Positions 27,203-36,953 are shown, counted from the stretch's first letter. The stretch: 64,000 nt of DNA from Streptomyces aculeolatus (GCF_020400605.1 NZ_JAINRD010000002.1:1-64000); one strand, 5' to 3'. Notes: generated by a model from the sequence alone, not told the origin. A program made the numbers and translations.

Positions 27203-27448
27203 GCGGGGGTCCTTCCGTGGCGTACTTCCTCCACTGACTGTGACTCGCGCGGGGCCCGAAACTCATCGCCGACAGGCCCGTCCCCGAACCTTCGCCCAGC
27301 AGCCGGGTGCGGACCCTGCCGGGCCGGACGGAGGGGTGCTGCCACCGGCAGATGATCGACGCGGTGCGCTTGAGGCGCTCTCGATGCGGGCATGGCGGTT
27401 ACGTAGCGTAGGACACCGCATGCAGGTCCCCGATCGAAGGTGGCGCTC

Positions 27449-28498
27449 GTGAAGTTCAGCTACGCCATGCTCCCCGACTATTCCGTGGCCGAGTCCTTGG
27501 ATTCCATTCGATTAGCGGACGACCTGGGCTTTTATGCCTGTTACGCGGCCGACGAGACCTGGCACAAGGATCTGTGGCTGCTGTTCGCGGCGGCAGCCGG
27601 CCGTACCGAGCGGATTCGGCTCGGGCCGAGTGTGTCGCCGGTGACCTTGCGGGAGCCGACGCTGATCGCGCAGGCACTCGCCACCCTGGACGAGCTCACC
27701 GGCGGCCGCGCCGAAGGCGTGCTGTCCAGCGGCAACTTCGGACTGCTCGCCCAGTACCGGATCGACTGGGCTCGCACGAAGCCGCTGTCGCGCGTGAAGG
27801 AAGCGCTGCACGTGATGCGTACGTTCCTGGACGAGGGTGCCCTCTCCTACGAGGGCGAGTTCTTCTCCTACGACGGGCTCTTCACCTTCGCGCGGCCCGT
27901 GCAGGAACGCGTTCCGCTCAAGCTCGGCGCGATGCGCGGGCCCAAGTCCTTCGAGGCGGCCGGGGAGTTGTCGGACGGCTGCCATCACGCGCTGAGCTAC
28001 ACCCGCGAGGCGTACGAGTACGCGGTACGGCACATCCGCACCGGGGCCGAGCGTGCCGGCAAGGACTGGCGGTCGCTCGACATCGGGGCCTGGGTGGTCT
28101 TCGCGACCGGGCCCGACTCGGGGGTCGCCAAGGAGGCGGCGCGCAGCATGGTCGGCATCTACGCCTCTTCCATGCCCGAGGAGCAGCTGCTCCGCAACGG
28201 AGTCGACCCGGCGGAGTTGAAGCCGGCCATCGAGGCGATCGCCGCCGGAGACCTGGCCCGGGGCATCGAACTGACCTCGCCGCGGGTCGCCGAGCGGCTC
28301 TCCATCGCGGGTACGCCCGAGGAGTGCCGGGAGAAGATCCAGCGGGACATCGCACCCAGCGGTGTCAACCACATGATCTGCGCCGTCACCGACCGCACCA
28401 TGGTCAAAGCCTTCACCGGCCGCGACCTCACCGAGGCGGCCGATGTGAACACGCAACTGCGGCTGATCAAGGAGCGGATCATGCCGGCCTTCACCTGA
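27449..28498 (+). CDS. LLM-class F420-dependent oxidoreductase
   Basis: A 349-aa luciferase-like TIM-barrel enzyme. It begins VKFSYAMLPDYSVAESLDS and has the family segments LGFYACYAADETWHKDLW, RIRLGPSVSPVTLREPTLI, GRAEGVLSSGNFGLLAQY and IAGTPEECREKIQRDI. F420 rather than FMN is inferred from actinobacterial family habit. GTG 27449 is chosen for the GAAGG eight bases upstream; the frame is open a little further. The substrate is unknown and the gene stands alone. Confidence 0.85.
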   Translation: MKFSYAMLPDYSVAESLDSIRLADDLGFYACYAADETWHKDLWLLFAAAAGRTERIRLGPSVSPVTLREPTLIAQALATLDELTGGRAEGVLSSGNFGLLAQYRIDWARTKPLSRVKEALHVMRTFLDEGALSYEGEFFSYDGLFTFARPVQERVPLKLGAMRGPKSFEAAGELSDGCHHALSYTREAYEYAVRHIRTGAERAGKDWRSLDIGAWVVFATGPDSGVAKEAARSMVGIYASSMPEEQLLRNGVDPAELKPAIEAIAAGDLARGIELTSPRVAERLSIAGTPEECREKIQRDIAPSGVNHMICAVTDRTMVKAFTGRDLTEAADVNTQLRLIKERIMPAFT

Positions 28499-28661
28499 CC
28501 CGGGATGCGCGCCACACCCGCCAGGTTCGCCTGTCCGGCTGCCCGAGCGGGAGACCGTCACCGGCAACTCCCAGGGTGTCCAGCTCGCCGAGCTGACCGG
28601 CCTGCTGCACCGGCAGGGCTGCACCAAGGGCAACGTGCCGGCCCACGTCAGGACAACCCGC

Positions 28662-29543
28662 TCAACCCGCGACTTCGCCGAAGCTCTGGGCTGCGCGCCG
28701 GTTCCCGAACAGGACGGTGATCAGTGCTTCGGGTGGCATGCTCCGGGGCCTGTCGCTCACCTGGCCGTCGCCGAGTTCGATGATCCGCCAGACTCCATCG
28801 GCCCGGATGGCGAGGTCCACCGTGACGAAGGGCAGGCCCAGGCCGGCGACCAGCGGCTCGACCGGCGCCAGGTCCACATCGTCGGGAGAAGGGCGGTCCG
28901 GCGTGTCCGGATGCGAGGTGACCAGGCGGCAAACCCCGTCCACCCACCAGGTGCGGACCTCGGCGCTGACGAACCGCTCGAAGCGGCGCAGGACGAACCC
29001 GCCGGCCATATCGTCGCCGCGAAGCTCCCGGAACCGGGTGGCGACGGCCCAGGCCGCGTCGGCGTCGGCGAGTTCGGGGATGAAAGCCGCTTCGTGCCAG
29101 TAGTGCTTCATCGACTTCACGTGGTCGCGCAGCACCGCGGGACCGGCTCCCAGCTCCGCTCTGGCCTGGTCGAATCCGGCGCGGTCGTCGCCGGCGGTCC
29201 AGACCGACGGCGGGGTCACCGTGCGAAGATCCGCGTACCAGCCCGGCAGTTCGTGTGCCCGCCGGAACTGCTCGGTGCCCGTCCGCAGAGTGATGCCCCG
29301 TCGCGCCAGAGCTGCGTCGAAGGCCGCATACCGCTCGGCACTCACCATCCAGCCCCGGTACACCGCTTCGCCCCCCTGCGGAACGCGGGCCACCGCGCGA
29401 GCGGCGCCCTCAGGGGCGACCAGTGCGTCGTGGTCAACGAGCGCGACTTCGATACCGGCCGCCCGCGCAGCCTCTGCCTCGGGAGCGAAGTGCTCATCCG
29501 GTCGCCGAGGTCGCAGCACGTCGGAAGGAATCAGCAGCATCAT
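28662..29543 (-). CDS. ATP-grasp domain protein (DUF4343-like)
   Basis: A 293-aa protein beginning MMLLIPSDVLRPRRPDEHF. Its C-terminal half has an ATP-grasp layout: VLRDHVKSMKHYWHEAAF with the nucleotide-binding lysine region, FVLRRFERFVSAEVRTWWVDG, and VTVDLAIRADGVWRIIELGDG with the metal-binding acidic residues. ATP-grasp enzymes ligate a carboxylate to an amine or thiol. The substrate is unknown and no partner gene is adjacent. The earlier in-frame start at 29666 would add an unlikely Arg-rich leader. Confidence 0.8.
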   Translation of the reverse strand: MMLLIPSDVLRPRRPDEHFAPEAEAARAAGIEVALVDHDALVAPEGAARAVARVPQGGEAVYRGWMVSAERYAAFDAALARRGITLRTGTEQFRRAHELPGWYADLRTVTPPSVWTAGDDRAGFDQARAELGAGPAVLRDHVKSMKHYWHEAAFIPELADADAAWAVATRFRELRGDDMAGGFVLRRFERFVSAEVRTWWVDGVCRLVTSHPDTPDRPSPDDVDLAPVEPLVAGLGLPFVTVDLAIRADGVWRIIELGDGQVSDRPRSMPPEALITVLFGNRRAAQSFGEVAG

Positions 29544-29682
29544 GCCCGCATCTTCGCGGCCCGACCAACCGACCACCATCTGTTTTGTGTTCGTCGAGGA
29601 CGCCTTACGCACACGGGCCCGGCCTCCGCCGCAACGCCCGAGACCTCGTCGCCCCCTCGGCCTCAAGTGATCACAAACCGGG

Positions 29683-30204
29683 TCAGCGGGCGGTCCGGGC
29701 GCGGTGTCGGCGTACCGCGTCGCGGTTGGCGCACCGTTGGGAGCAGTAGCGCTGCCGCCCGGTGCGGGAGGTGTCGGCGAAGATCGTGGTGCACTCGGCC
29801 ACGTCGCACCGCCGCAGGCGGTGCATGCCCCGTCCGCTCAGATGCAGCGCGGTGCCCACGGCGAACAGCGCCTGCAGTACGTCGCCGAGGGGCTGCCCCG
29901 CGTCGCGGTAGTGCAGGTGCCAGCCGGAGCCGGCGTGGTTGGTCATGCGCGGATAGGCGGCCGCCGCGGCCAGTATCCGGTTGAGCAGCTCGGCGCGCTC
30001 CTCGTCGTCGGCTGCGTCGACGACTTCCTCCCACGCGTCCAGCGCGGCGGCGGTTCGGCGGAGGTCCGCGGTCGTGGCCGGGCCGTCCACCGCCAGCCCC
30101 GCCGCGCGGCAGCGGTCGGCGAGCTCCGCGGCGCTCGCCGGGCGCCGGTTGGCGAGCGACGCGGCCAGGTTGACGGCGTCCGCTCCGTAAGGGTTGAGAT
30201 GCAC
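29683..30204 (-). CDS. CGNR zinc-finger protein (ABATE-domain type)
   Basis: A 173-aa probable regulator. An N-terminal ABATE-like region (VNLAASLANRRPASAAELA) leads to a C-terminal zinc finger RRCDVAECTTIFADTSRTG, RQRYCSQRCANRDAVRRHR. The CGNR signature is CANR here. The GTG start at 30204 is 26 bp from the divergent MFS start, so both genes share one tiny promoter region. That strongly suggests it regulates the transporter. Confidence 0.85.
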   Translation of the reverse strand: MHLNPYGADAVNLAASLANRRPASAAELADRCRAAGLAVDGPATTADLRRTAAALDAWEEVVDAADDEERAELLNRILAAAAAYPRMTNHAGSGWHLHYRDAGQPLGDVLQALFAVGTALHLSGRGMHRLRRCDVAECTTIFADTSRTGRQRYCSQRCANRDAVRRHRARTAR

Positions 30205-30230
30205 AAGACCATTACCGCACGGTGGGCGGC

Positions 30231-31490
30231 ATGAAGCAACGCGTCGCACACACCGCGCCTGACGTATGGCGCTACCGATGGATCGTCCTGGGCACGGCCA
30301 CCTTCACCCAGGCCGCCGCCGGCTTCTTCGTGCAGGGCATCGGATCCATGGGCATCCAGTTGCAGCGCGAGCTCGGTCTGAGTACGGCGGAGCTGGGCCT
30401 GCTGATCTCCGCAGCCCAATTCGTCCCCCTGGTGGGGCTGCTGGCGGCCGGCGAGCTGCTGGACCGCTACAACGAGCGCTCGGTCGTCGGCGTCGGCGCC
30501 ATCGTGGTCGCGGGCGGCCTCGGGCTGGGGAGCTTCGCTCCGGGCTACGGCTGGCTGCTGGTGGTGCTGGTGATCGTCGGTGCCGGGTACAGCACCGTCC
30601 AACCCGGCGGCAGCAAGTCGGTGGCGTCCTGGTTCGACTCGTCGCAGCGCGGGTTCGCAATGGGCGTCCGGCAGGCCGGCCTCCCGCTGGGCGCCGCGCT
30701 CGCGGCGGCCGTCCTGCCGTTCCTCGCCGAGGCGCACGGCCGCCAGGCCGCGCTGCTGGCCGGCAGCCTCGTCGCCCTGCTCGGCGCCGTCGCCTTCCTG
30801 GTCCTGTACCGCCGGCCCCCCGGTTCGGACGTCCGGCGCCCGGCGGCGCGCGAGCCGCTGAGGGCGCAACTCGCCGCCCGGCTGCGGACGGCCCGCGAGC
30901 CGTCGATGGTGCGGATCATGTGCTCCGGGGTCAGCCTCATCTCGGTGCAGTACGGGGTGGCCGTCCTGACGGTCGTGTACCTCCACGACAGCGCCTCGCT
31001 CGGCGCCGGCGGCGCGGCGGCGGTGCTGGTGGCGGCCCAGGGCGCGGGCGTCGCCGGCCGCATCTGCCTCGCCGCGCTGAGCGACCGCGTACGCCGGGGC
31101 CGCCACGCCGTGGTCGCCGGCTGCATGGTCGCCGTCGTGCCGGGCATGGCGGTGCTGATGACGCCCGCGGGGCGTTCGCCCGGGGTGGCCGTCGTGGCGC
31201 TTGTCTGGCTCGGCTTCTTCGGGTTCGGCTGGTACGGGCCGTGGGTGGCCTCCGTGACCGAGTCGGCGCCGCCTGACCGTACGGGGTTCGCCCTGGGCCT
31301 GGCGATGTCCGCCAACCAGGTCGCCATCGTCGTCGTCCCGCCGCTGCTCGGCCTGCTGCGGGACCTGACCGGCAGCTTCACGCCGGCCTGGGCCCTGCTG
31401 GCCGTGATGACAACCGCGGCCCTCGCGATCACCGCCCGGGCACGTCCCCGGGACCGGGTCCTTCCAGGCGCATCGCCGGCCTCGCCTTGA
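30231..31490 (+). CDS. MFS transporter
   Basis: A 419-aa major-facilitator protein with about twelve hydrophobic segments (YRWIVLGTATFTQAAAGFF, GLLISAAQFVPLVGLLAAGE, YGWLLVVLVIVGAGYST). The loop motif ELLDRYNERS stands at the usual 2-3 position. It resembles the nitrate/cyanate-type (CynX/NarK-like) branch. The substrate is unknown. ATG 30231 follows a 26-bp gap from the divergent CGNR regulator and lacks a clear ribosome site, so it may be leaderless or use the GTG at 30222. Confidence 0.85.
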   Translation: MKQRVAHTAPDVWRYRWIVLGTATFTQAAAGFFVQGIGSMGIQLQRELGLSTAELGLLISAAQFVPLVGLLAAGELLDRYNERSVVGVGAIVVAGGLGLGSFAPGYGWLLVVLVIVGAGYSTVQPGGSKSVASWFDSSQRGFAMGVRQAGLPLGAALAAAVLPFLAEAHGRQAALLAGSLVALLGAVAFLVLYRRPPGSDVRRPAAREPLRAQLAARLRTAREPSMVRIMCSGVSLISVQYGVAVLTVVYLHDSASLGAGGAAAVLVAAQGAGVAGRICLAALSDRVRRGRHAVVAGCMVAVVPGMAVLMTPAGRSPGVAVVALVWLGFFGFGWYGPWVASVTESAPPDRTGFALGLAMSANQVAIVVVPPLLGLLRDLTGSFTPAWALLAVMTTAALAITARARPRDRVLPGASPASP

Positions 31491-31667
31491 AGCGGATCTC
31501 ACGCCCGCTCGAAGGCCATGTCAACCGGGCACTCGTCGTGACCGTTCCATCAAAGCCGTGCCGGAACCCCCTCGAAGTGAACGAACGCAACCATGCCGAC
31601 GCCGCCGGCGTCGTCATCCGGGGCGCCCAGGATCGGTGGGCCGGGACGACGTTGGGGTGGGCACGGG

Positions 31668-32675
31668 ATGAAGCGCGCGACGGGGGCTCTGCTGGGGCTG
31701 GCCATCGGGGATGCCATGGGTTTCCCCACCGAGTTCAACACCTTCGCCCAGATCGAGGCGAAGTTCGGGCCGTGGCGCTCGCTCCCGCTGCCGGTCTCCT
31801 CGGGTACGGCCTACGTCACGGACGACACGCAGATGACGCTCGCCCTCGGCGAGGCGCTGCACACGGTGCTGGCCGACGGGCCGCTCACCGCCGGGCGCAT
31901 GGAGCCGCCGGTGCGGGCGCACTTCCTGAGCTGGTACCACTCGCCGGAGAACAACAGGGCCCCCGGGGGCACCTGCCTGCGCGCGTGCGAGGCGCTGGAG
32001 CAGGGCGGGGCCTGGCAGCGGGCCAGCGTGGTGGGATCCAAGGGCTGCGGGGCGAACATGCGGGTCGCACCGCTCGGCCTGATCCCCGGGTTGAGCGGAG
32101 AACAGCGCTCCGGCGCGGCCCAGTTGCAGTCGGGCCTCACCCACGGGCACCCCACCGCGCTGGCGGCCAGCGACGTGACCGCGCACACCGTCCACCTGCT
32201 GGCCCAGGGCACGGCCCCGCAGGAGCTGCTGCCGCTGCTGCGGGCCTACGCGGAGGCGAACCGGGCGGTGTACCGGGCCGACTGGCTGGGCGACCTGGCC
32301 GAGCACGCCCAGGACCCTGACCGGATCTCCTTCATCTCCCGCGGCTGGGACGAGTGCCTGGCCGTCCTGGACCGGGTCGGGGCCGCGCTGCCGGACGCCG
32401 ATCCGGACGCCGACCCCTGCCTGGCCACCGGCGAGGGGTGGATCGCCGAGGAGGCTTTCGCGACCGCGCTGTTCTGCTTCCTCCAGCACCCCGACGACCC
32501 GGCGGCCGCCGTGCGCCGCGGCGCCTACTCCTGCGGGGACTCCGACTCGATCGCCGCGCTGGCCGGGGCGTTCGCCGGCGCGTGCCACGGGGCGGCGGCC
32601 TGGCCGCCGGAGTGGGTCGAGGTCATCGAGTACCGCGAGCGGCTGCTGGCGCTCGGCGCGGCCTGGGATCAGTAG
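31668..32675 (+). CDS. ADP-ribosylglycohydrolase (DraG family)
   Basis: A 335-aa hydrolase predicted to remove ADP-ribose from proteins or nucleic acids using two magnesium ions. Visible motifs are GALLGLAIGDAMGFPTEF, the metal ligands in YVTDDTQMTLALGEAL and the C-terminal SCGDSDSIAALAGAFAGACHG. ATG 31668 starts at the first conserved helix. No ADP-ribosyltransferase lies beside it, so its target is open. Confidence 0.9.
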   Translation: MKRATGALLGLAIGDAMGFPTEFNTFAQIEAKFGPWRSLPLPVSSGTAYVTDDTQMTLALGEALHTVLADGPLTAGRMEPPVRAHFLSWYHSPENNRAPGGTCLRACEALEQGGAWQRASVVGSKGCGANMRVAPLGLIPGLSGEQRSGAAQLQSGLTHGHPTALAASDVTAHTVHLLAQGTAPQELLPLLRAYAEANRAVYRADWLGDLAEHAQDPDRISFISRGWDECLAVLDRVGAALPDADPDADPCLATGEGWIAEEAFATALFCFLQHPDDPAAAVRRGAYSCGDSDSIAALAGAFAGACHGAAAWPPEWVEVIEYRERLLALGAAWDQ

Positions 32676-32798
32676 CTCGCCGCAGCGCCGGATCCCCCCA
32701 GGCGTCGTGAACCGGCCGAAGCCGGCGAAGGCGCCGTCGAGGAGCGGCAGGCTGTGGGGGTACGCGAGCGGGGAGTCGGCCCTCCTTGGTCGCGGTGC

Positions 32799-33974
32799 TC
32801 ATGAGTGCTGTTCTTCCTTCTGCGCGCCGGCCGGCCCCGTGGCCGACTGGGCGGGGATCTCCGCGGGAGCGGCGAGCAGGTCGGTGATGTGTTCCCTCGC
32901 CCGCCGGAGCCGGGAGTCGTCCAGTTCGAAGGTGGGGCTGGCGTGCAGACCCGGCTTGCCGGCCGTGTCGGGGTGCGGATTCCGGTAGATCCGCTGGGCG
33001 AGGTCGCGCAGCTCCAGCATCAGCGGCACCGCCTTCTCCATCTCGCGCGGCTTCCCGTCGAAGACCCTCTCGAAGAGCACGAGCAGCCGGGCGTAGGTGT
33101 CGTTGAAGTCCTCGACCGCCCGATGGATCTCCGGGTACGGCGCGAAGTGCGCCGACTTCGCCCCCGGATCGATCGGGTACGCGTCCTGCCAGGTGACGTC
33201 GACCAGCGGGCCGCTCGGCTGCGTACGCGGCAGGTCGTGGGGCCCGTAGCTGCGGCCCGTGACGATTTCGTTGAAGCGGAAGTAGTGGGCCACCTGCCGC
33301 TGTTCGCCGAAGATCTTGTCGTCGCTGTCCCAGATCGAGTCCTGGGCCCCCTCGCCCTGCTCGCTGATCACCTCGATGGCGAGCAGGGCGCTCTTGAGAT
33401 CGGTGATGCGGAAGGTCTCGCCGCCGGAGTTGTAGAAGTCCTCAGGGCCCACCTGCTCTGCGGGGTCGCCGGTGAAGATGGTCTGCCCCGTGCCCCGGGC
33501 GGCCTCCTCCAGGGTGACGATGCCGCGCCTGATCGCTTCGTAGAACTGTCCGATCGAGGTCCAGCCGGTCTCGTCCGGATTCGACGGAACGAAGGAGTGG
33601 GGGCGCTCGATGAGCAGGAAGGTCTCCAGCGCCCCCGGGGAGAAGTGCTGGAGCGCGATGGGCGGAAGGCTCGCGTCGCCGAAGGGCAGCCGGGCCGGGT
33701 ATCCGGGGGTGAGCTTCCCCATGTCAGGGGTGCCGCCGACCGCGTTCAGCAGGTTGCCCGCGAGCGTCATGTGCAGCATCTCCTCCAGGAGGACGCTGCG
33801 GATCACCTCGCACGCGTAGGCGTTGGTGCCCGGCACGATGGAGTACAGGCCCGACATGTAGACGGGGATCGTCAGGTGCTCGATCTCCACCGCGGCCTGG
33901 AGGTACGTCTTCAGCTCGGGCAGGTCCTTCGGCGGCCGGTACTCCTTGGCCGCCAGGTCGTACATCGTGGTCAC
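32799..33974 (-). CDS. Ferritin-like VioB/iminophenyl-pyruvate dimer synthase-type protein
   Basis: A 391-aa protein with an N-terminal ferritin-like diiron/heme-type helix bundle. The metal-site residues are in AVEIEHLTIPVYM (Glu30, Glu32, His33) and LLEEMLHMTLAGNLLNAVGG (Glu64, Glu65, His68). The family includes the dimer synthases of violacein and staurosporine pathways, although the VioB heme-catalase half is not present. GTG 33974 has an AGGAGGT seven bases upstream and overlaps the GMC gene's stop (GTGA). It is the last gene of a three-gene redox operon. Confidence 0.8.
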   Translation of the reverse strand: MTTMYDLAAKEYRPPKDLPELKTYLQAAVEIEHLTIPVYMSGLYSIVPGTNAYACEVIRSVLLEEMLHMTLAGNLLNAVGGTPDMGKLTPGYPARLPFGDASLPPIALQHFSPGALETFLLIERPHSFVPSNPDETGWTSIGQFYEAIRRGIVTLEEAARGTGQTIFTGDPAEQVGPEDFYNSGGETFRITDLKSALLAIEVISEQGEGAQDSIWDSDDKIFGEQRQVAHYFRFNEIVTGRSYGPHDLPRTQPSGPLVDVTWQDAYPIDPGAKSAHFAPYPEIHRAVEDFNDTYARLLVLFERVFDGKPREMEKAVPLMLELRDLAQRIYRNPHPDTAGKPGLHASPTFELDDSRLRRAREHITDLLAAPAEIPAQSATGPAGAQKEEQHS

Positions 33975-35944
33975 TGCGCCACCTCCTGGGTGCGGGCTGC
34001 GCGCGGGCCCGCGACGGTGACCGGCTGGTGCAGCTCGGCCAGGTCGCGGTGGATGCGCTCGGCGCTGCGCAGGGCCAGCGCCGCCATCGTGAGTGTCGGG
34101 TTGCTGGTGCCGACCGACGGCATCGAGCCGCAGCCGACGGCGAAGAGGTTGGGGTGGTCGTGGGTGCGCTGGTAGGTGTCGACGACGGATGTGGCCCGCT
34201 CTGCACCCATGACGTGCGTACCGGCTCCGTGTCCCGCCCCGTGGTACACGAGGTCCAGCTCCTCCAGCACGCCGTCGGGGGAGTGGCGGTAGTGCCCCAG
34301 CGGATAACTCCCGTCGGCCTGCGCCCCGTACGAGCTGCGGTCGGTCGCCCCCAGCAGCTTGAAGATCTCCAGCGCGGCGAGTCGCGCGGCGTACATCCCG
34401 TCCCTGACGTGCTTGGCCAGGTCGTAGTGGATGATCGGGCGGGGGTTGCCCATGGCGTCGCGGTGGCGGCTCGGGTCGATGGTGACCCGGTTGGCGGGGT
34501 CGGCGTGCTGCTCTACGGCGATCTGGAGTTGCACCTGCCGGTTGAGGTGCGAGCCGAGCGCGCTGCGCAGGGCAGGGCCGTAGCGCCCGTCGGGGTTCAC
34601 CTCTCCGTCGGAGTCCCCGCCGAGGCCGAGCATCCCGCTCACGCTGCTCATCGGGGCTCCCGTGGCCCAGCCCCAGCCCCAGTTGCCGATCTCGACCCGG
34701 AAGGGCGCCCGCTGCCTGCGGCCCTCCGCGGTGCGGAAGCACTCCAGTCCCGAGGTGTGGCCCGGGCCCCGGTACGGGCCGACCGGCATCTCCGGCGGCG
34801 TCTCGGCCCAGGCCAGCAGGGTGGGGTGGTCCATGAGGTGCTTGCCCACGTTGCCGCTGCTGTTGGCCATGTGCGAGGCGAGCAGCAGGACCGCGTTCTC
34901 GATGGCGTGCGCGGCCAGCACCACGACGTCGGCCTCGGCACGGTACGCCCGGCTCGCGGGTGTCGCCGGATCGCCGTACTCGCGGAACTCCACACCCCGC
35001 ACGGTGTTCCCGCGCCCCGGCAGCACGCGGCTGACGACGCAGCGCGTCGCGATCTCCACCGTGCCGGTGAAGTCCTGCTGGAGGCGGAGCGGCGAGGACT
35101 TCGCCTGTACGGGGCAGACGGGCACGCAGCTGGCGTTGCCCACGCAGCGCTCGCCGAAGTTGGGCACACCGACCGCACCGCGCGGCTTGTAGGTGCTGCC
35201 GTCGGCGGTCGGGTAGGCGGCGTTGGGGGTGCTGTTGCGGGCTTGCGGCAGCCCGTACACCTGGAGCCGGTACTCCCGGTTCCCGGCGACCTTGTCGACG
35301 ACCGTCCTGGTGTCGAGCTTCTTGTGGAAGACCTTGTCCTGGTAGCTCGGCGGGATCTGCTCCATCGGGTACTCGTGGTCCGCGGGCACGGTGCCGAGCC
35401 GGTGCTGCTCACGGCTTTCGCCCGCCGTGCCGAGCAGGTGCTCGGCGTCGCGCAGGTGCTGCTCCAGGTCGGCGGCGCCCAGCGGCCAGTCCAGGCCGTA
35501 GTGGTAGGCCGTCCGCGTCGAGAAGTCCTCGGGGAACATCCTGGGGACGGCGCCCAGCCAGTGCATGCCCGCGCCCCCGAGGGCACGCAGGTAGTCGGTG
35601 CCGTAGGGCAGTGGTCCGGTCTGGAGGAAGTGGCCGGTGGCGCGGTAGCCGTCGGGGTTCCCGGGGCCGCCGGGGCTCAGGTCCAGGACGTCGGGGGAGG
35701 GGGCCGCGCGATTGGGCCGGTACGCGGAGTTGGGCACCTTGGCGACGGCGGACGAGAAGGTGCGTACGGAGTCCTGGTAGTCCACCCAGTTGTCGGTGCC
35801 GCCGTTGCCTGCCTCCAGCACCAGCACGCGCCAGTTCTTCCTGCCCAGGTGGCGGGCGACGAGGCTGCCCGCCCAGCCGCTGCCCACGACGATCGCGTCG
35901 TAGTGGCGGCCGTCGACGGCAGCGCCGGTCGTGTGGACGCTCAT
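33971..35944 (-). CDS. GMC-family FAD oxidoreductase with cysteine cluster
   Basis: A 657-aa flavoprotein. The Rossmann motif is AIVVGSGWAGSLVARHLG, and the C-terminal GMC signature includes GAGTHVMGAERATSVVD and NPTLTMAALALRSAER. Cys267, Cys273 and Cys277 (CVGNASCVPVCPVQ) resemble the [3Fe-4S] site of multi-subunit FAD glucose and sorbitol dehydrogenases, which pair with a small subunit like the gene just upstream. There is no signal peptide. Substrates would be alcohols or sugars; which one is unknown. It is coupled downstream to the ferritin-like gene. Confidence 0.85.
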   Translation of the reverse strand: MSVHTTGAAVDGRHYDAIVVGSGWAGSLVARHLGRKNWRVLVLEAGNGGTDNWVDYQDSVRTFSSAVAKVPNSAYRPNRAAPSPDVLDLSPGGPGNPDGYRATGHFLQTGPLPYGTDYLRALGGAGMHWLGAVPRMFPEDFSTRTAYHYGLDWPLGAADLEQHLRDAEHLLGTAGESREQHRLGTVPADHEYPMEQIPPSYQDKVFHKKLDTRTVVDKVAGNREYRLQVYGLPQARNSTPNAAYPTADGSTYKPRGAVGVPNFGERCVGNASCVPVCPVQAKSSPLRLQQDFTGTVEIATRCVVSRVLPGRGNTVRGVEFREYGDPATPASRAYRAEADVVVLAAHAIENAVLLLASHMANSSGNVGKHLMDHPTLLAWAETPPEMPVGPYRGPGHTSGLECFRTAEGRRQRAPFRVEIGNWGWGWATGAPMSSVSGMLGLGGDSDGEVNPDGRYGPALRSALGSHLNRQVQLQIAVEQHADPANRVTIDPSRHRDAMGNPRPIIHYDLAKHVRDGMYAARLAALEIFKLLGATDRSSYGAQADGSYPLGHYRHSPDGVLEELDLVYHGAGHGAGTHVMGAERATSVVDTYQRTHDHPNLFAVGCGSMPSVGTSNPTLTMAALALRSAERIHRDLAELHQPVTVAGPRAARTQEVAQ

Positions 35945-35947
35945 CGG

Positions 35948-36634
35948 TCACTCACCTGCTTCCGGGGAGGTCTCCCGCACGGGATGGGACGAGGCGGGCG
36001 GTACGGCGGAGGGGGAGACGGCCCGGGAGCTGCGCGGCCCGGGCAGCAGGTGGGCCGGCGTACTCCCACCGCTTTCTCCGGCCGAGCCGTACGAGCCGGC
36101 GTCGTACGCCACGGCGCCGCCGGGGCCCGCGTCCTCCGCGGCGATCCGGGCGGCCAGTTCCGCCTCGGTGGGAAGCACGGGCGGTTCATCCCCCCAGGTT
36201 CCGAAGCCCGGGGGTTTCGCGCCCGCCGGGTGGCCGCCGAAGGCGCGCCACACCAACCCCTCGGGATAGCTTTCCGGCGACGCCACGAACTCCTGGTTCG
36301 GCCGGTCCCGGCGCAGCTCCGCGTGGGCGGCCGGGGCGATGCGGGGGAACGCACCGGTGTACCAGAGGTAGATCAGCGCGCGCGCCAACTCCCGCTCCAG
36401 GGCGGGGAGCCGGGACGGGCCGAGGCCGCCTTGGTGGGCCTCTTCCCAGACGCCGAGGAAGGCGTCGAGGCTCCGGTGGCCGATCTCCCGGCCTGCGGTG
36501 TCGAAGTAGAGCTGCGCCATGCCGGTGCTGCGCAGCTCGTACGCGGTGAACCCGGTGAGCGGCACGCACAGCCTCACGAAGCGGTCGAGGGGGGCGGGGC
36601 CGGCGCTGTGCGCGGCGGCCTCGTGATCAGTCAT
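35948..36634 (-). CDS. Probable small subunit of FAD-dependent sugar/alcohol dehydrogenase
   Basis: A 228-aa protein whose first 150 residues look like the small subunit of FAD sorbitol/gluconate dehydrogenases: RFVRLCVPLTGFTAYELRS, AQLYFDTAGREIGHRSLDA and ALIYLWYTGAFPRIA. The family usually has a Tat signal that exports the heterodimer; none is visible here. The last 75 residues are Pro/Gly/Ser-rich and probably disordered. It is the first gene of the operon, 3 bp before the GMC gene, so the two likely form a complex. Confidence 0.65.
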   Translation of the reverse strand: MTDHEAAAHSAGPAPLDRFVRLCVPLTGFTAYELRSTGMAQLYFDTAGREIGHRSLDAFLGVWEEAHQGGLGPSRLPALERELARALIYLWYTGAFPRIAPAAHAELRRDRPNQEFVASPESYPEGLVWRAFGGHPAGAKPPGFGTWGDEPPVLPTEAELAARIAAEDAGPGGAVAYDAGSYGSAGESGGSTPAHLLPGPRSSRAVSPSAVPPASSHPVRETSPEAGE

Positions 36635-36953
36635 GCGAACCCCTTACCGAGGGGACTGTGAGGTCTGGCATGTGGGGGATCTCCTTCCGCACCGGGCAGT
36701 GCGCCTCCGCCGGATGCCAGGTGTCTGCCACATGCACGCGTCGCAGCAAACGCACGAACCGAGAAGCCGGCGAGGGGGAAGTGGACCCGCGCGGCGACCG
36801 ATCCTCCGGGCGGCGCGGCGAGAGAAACGGTTCTCCGCCCTGGGCTCAACGCCCCTGTCAGGAAGGGGATTTCATCACTGCGGGGGAGAGTTCGGACGAC
36901 TGAACGCGCACGCCGGCCGCGGTCACCGCACAAGCGCGGGCGCGGAACGTGAC
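36635..36953. other. Intergenic region, promoter of the GMC operon expected
   Basis: No supported gene occurs in these 319 bp. The region is flanked by the redox operon reading leftward and by the terminator of the tRNA-like RNAs. Open frames on both strands lack motifs and start sites. Confidence 0.4.

Noticed and set aside
34028..36661. Very long open frame on the plus strand (about 880 codons)
   Set aside because: It runs antisense to the GMC operon. Its composition is the Gly/Val/Arg/Pro-rich pattern of a shadow frame, and the minus strand has clear domains and ribosome sites.
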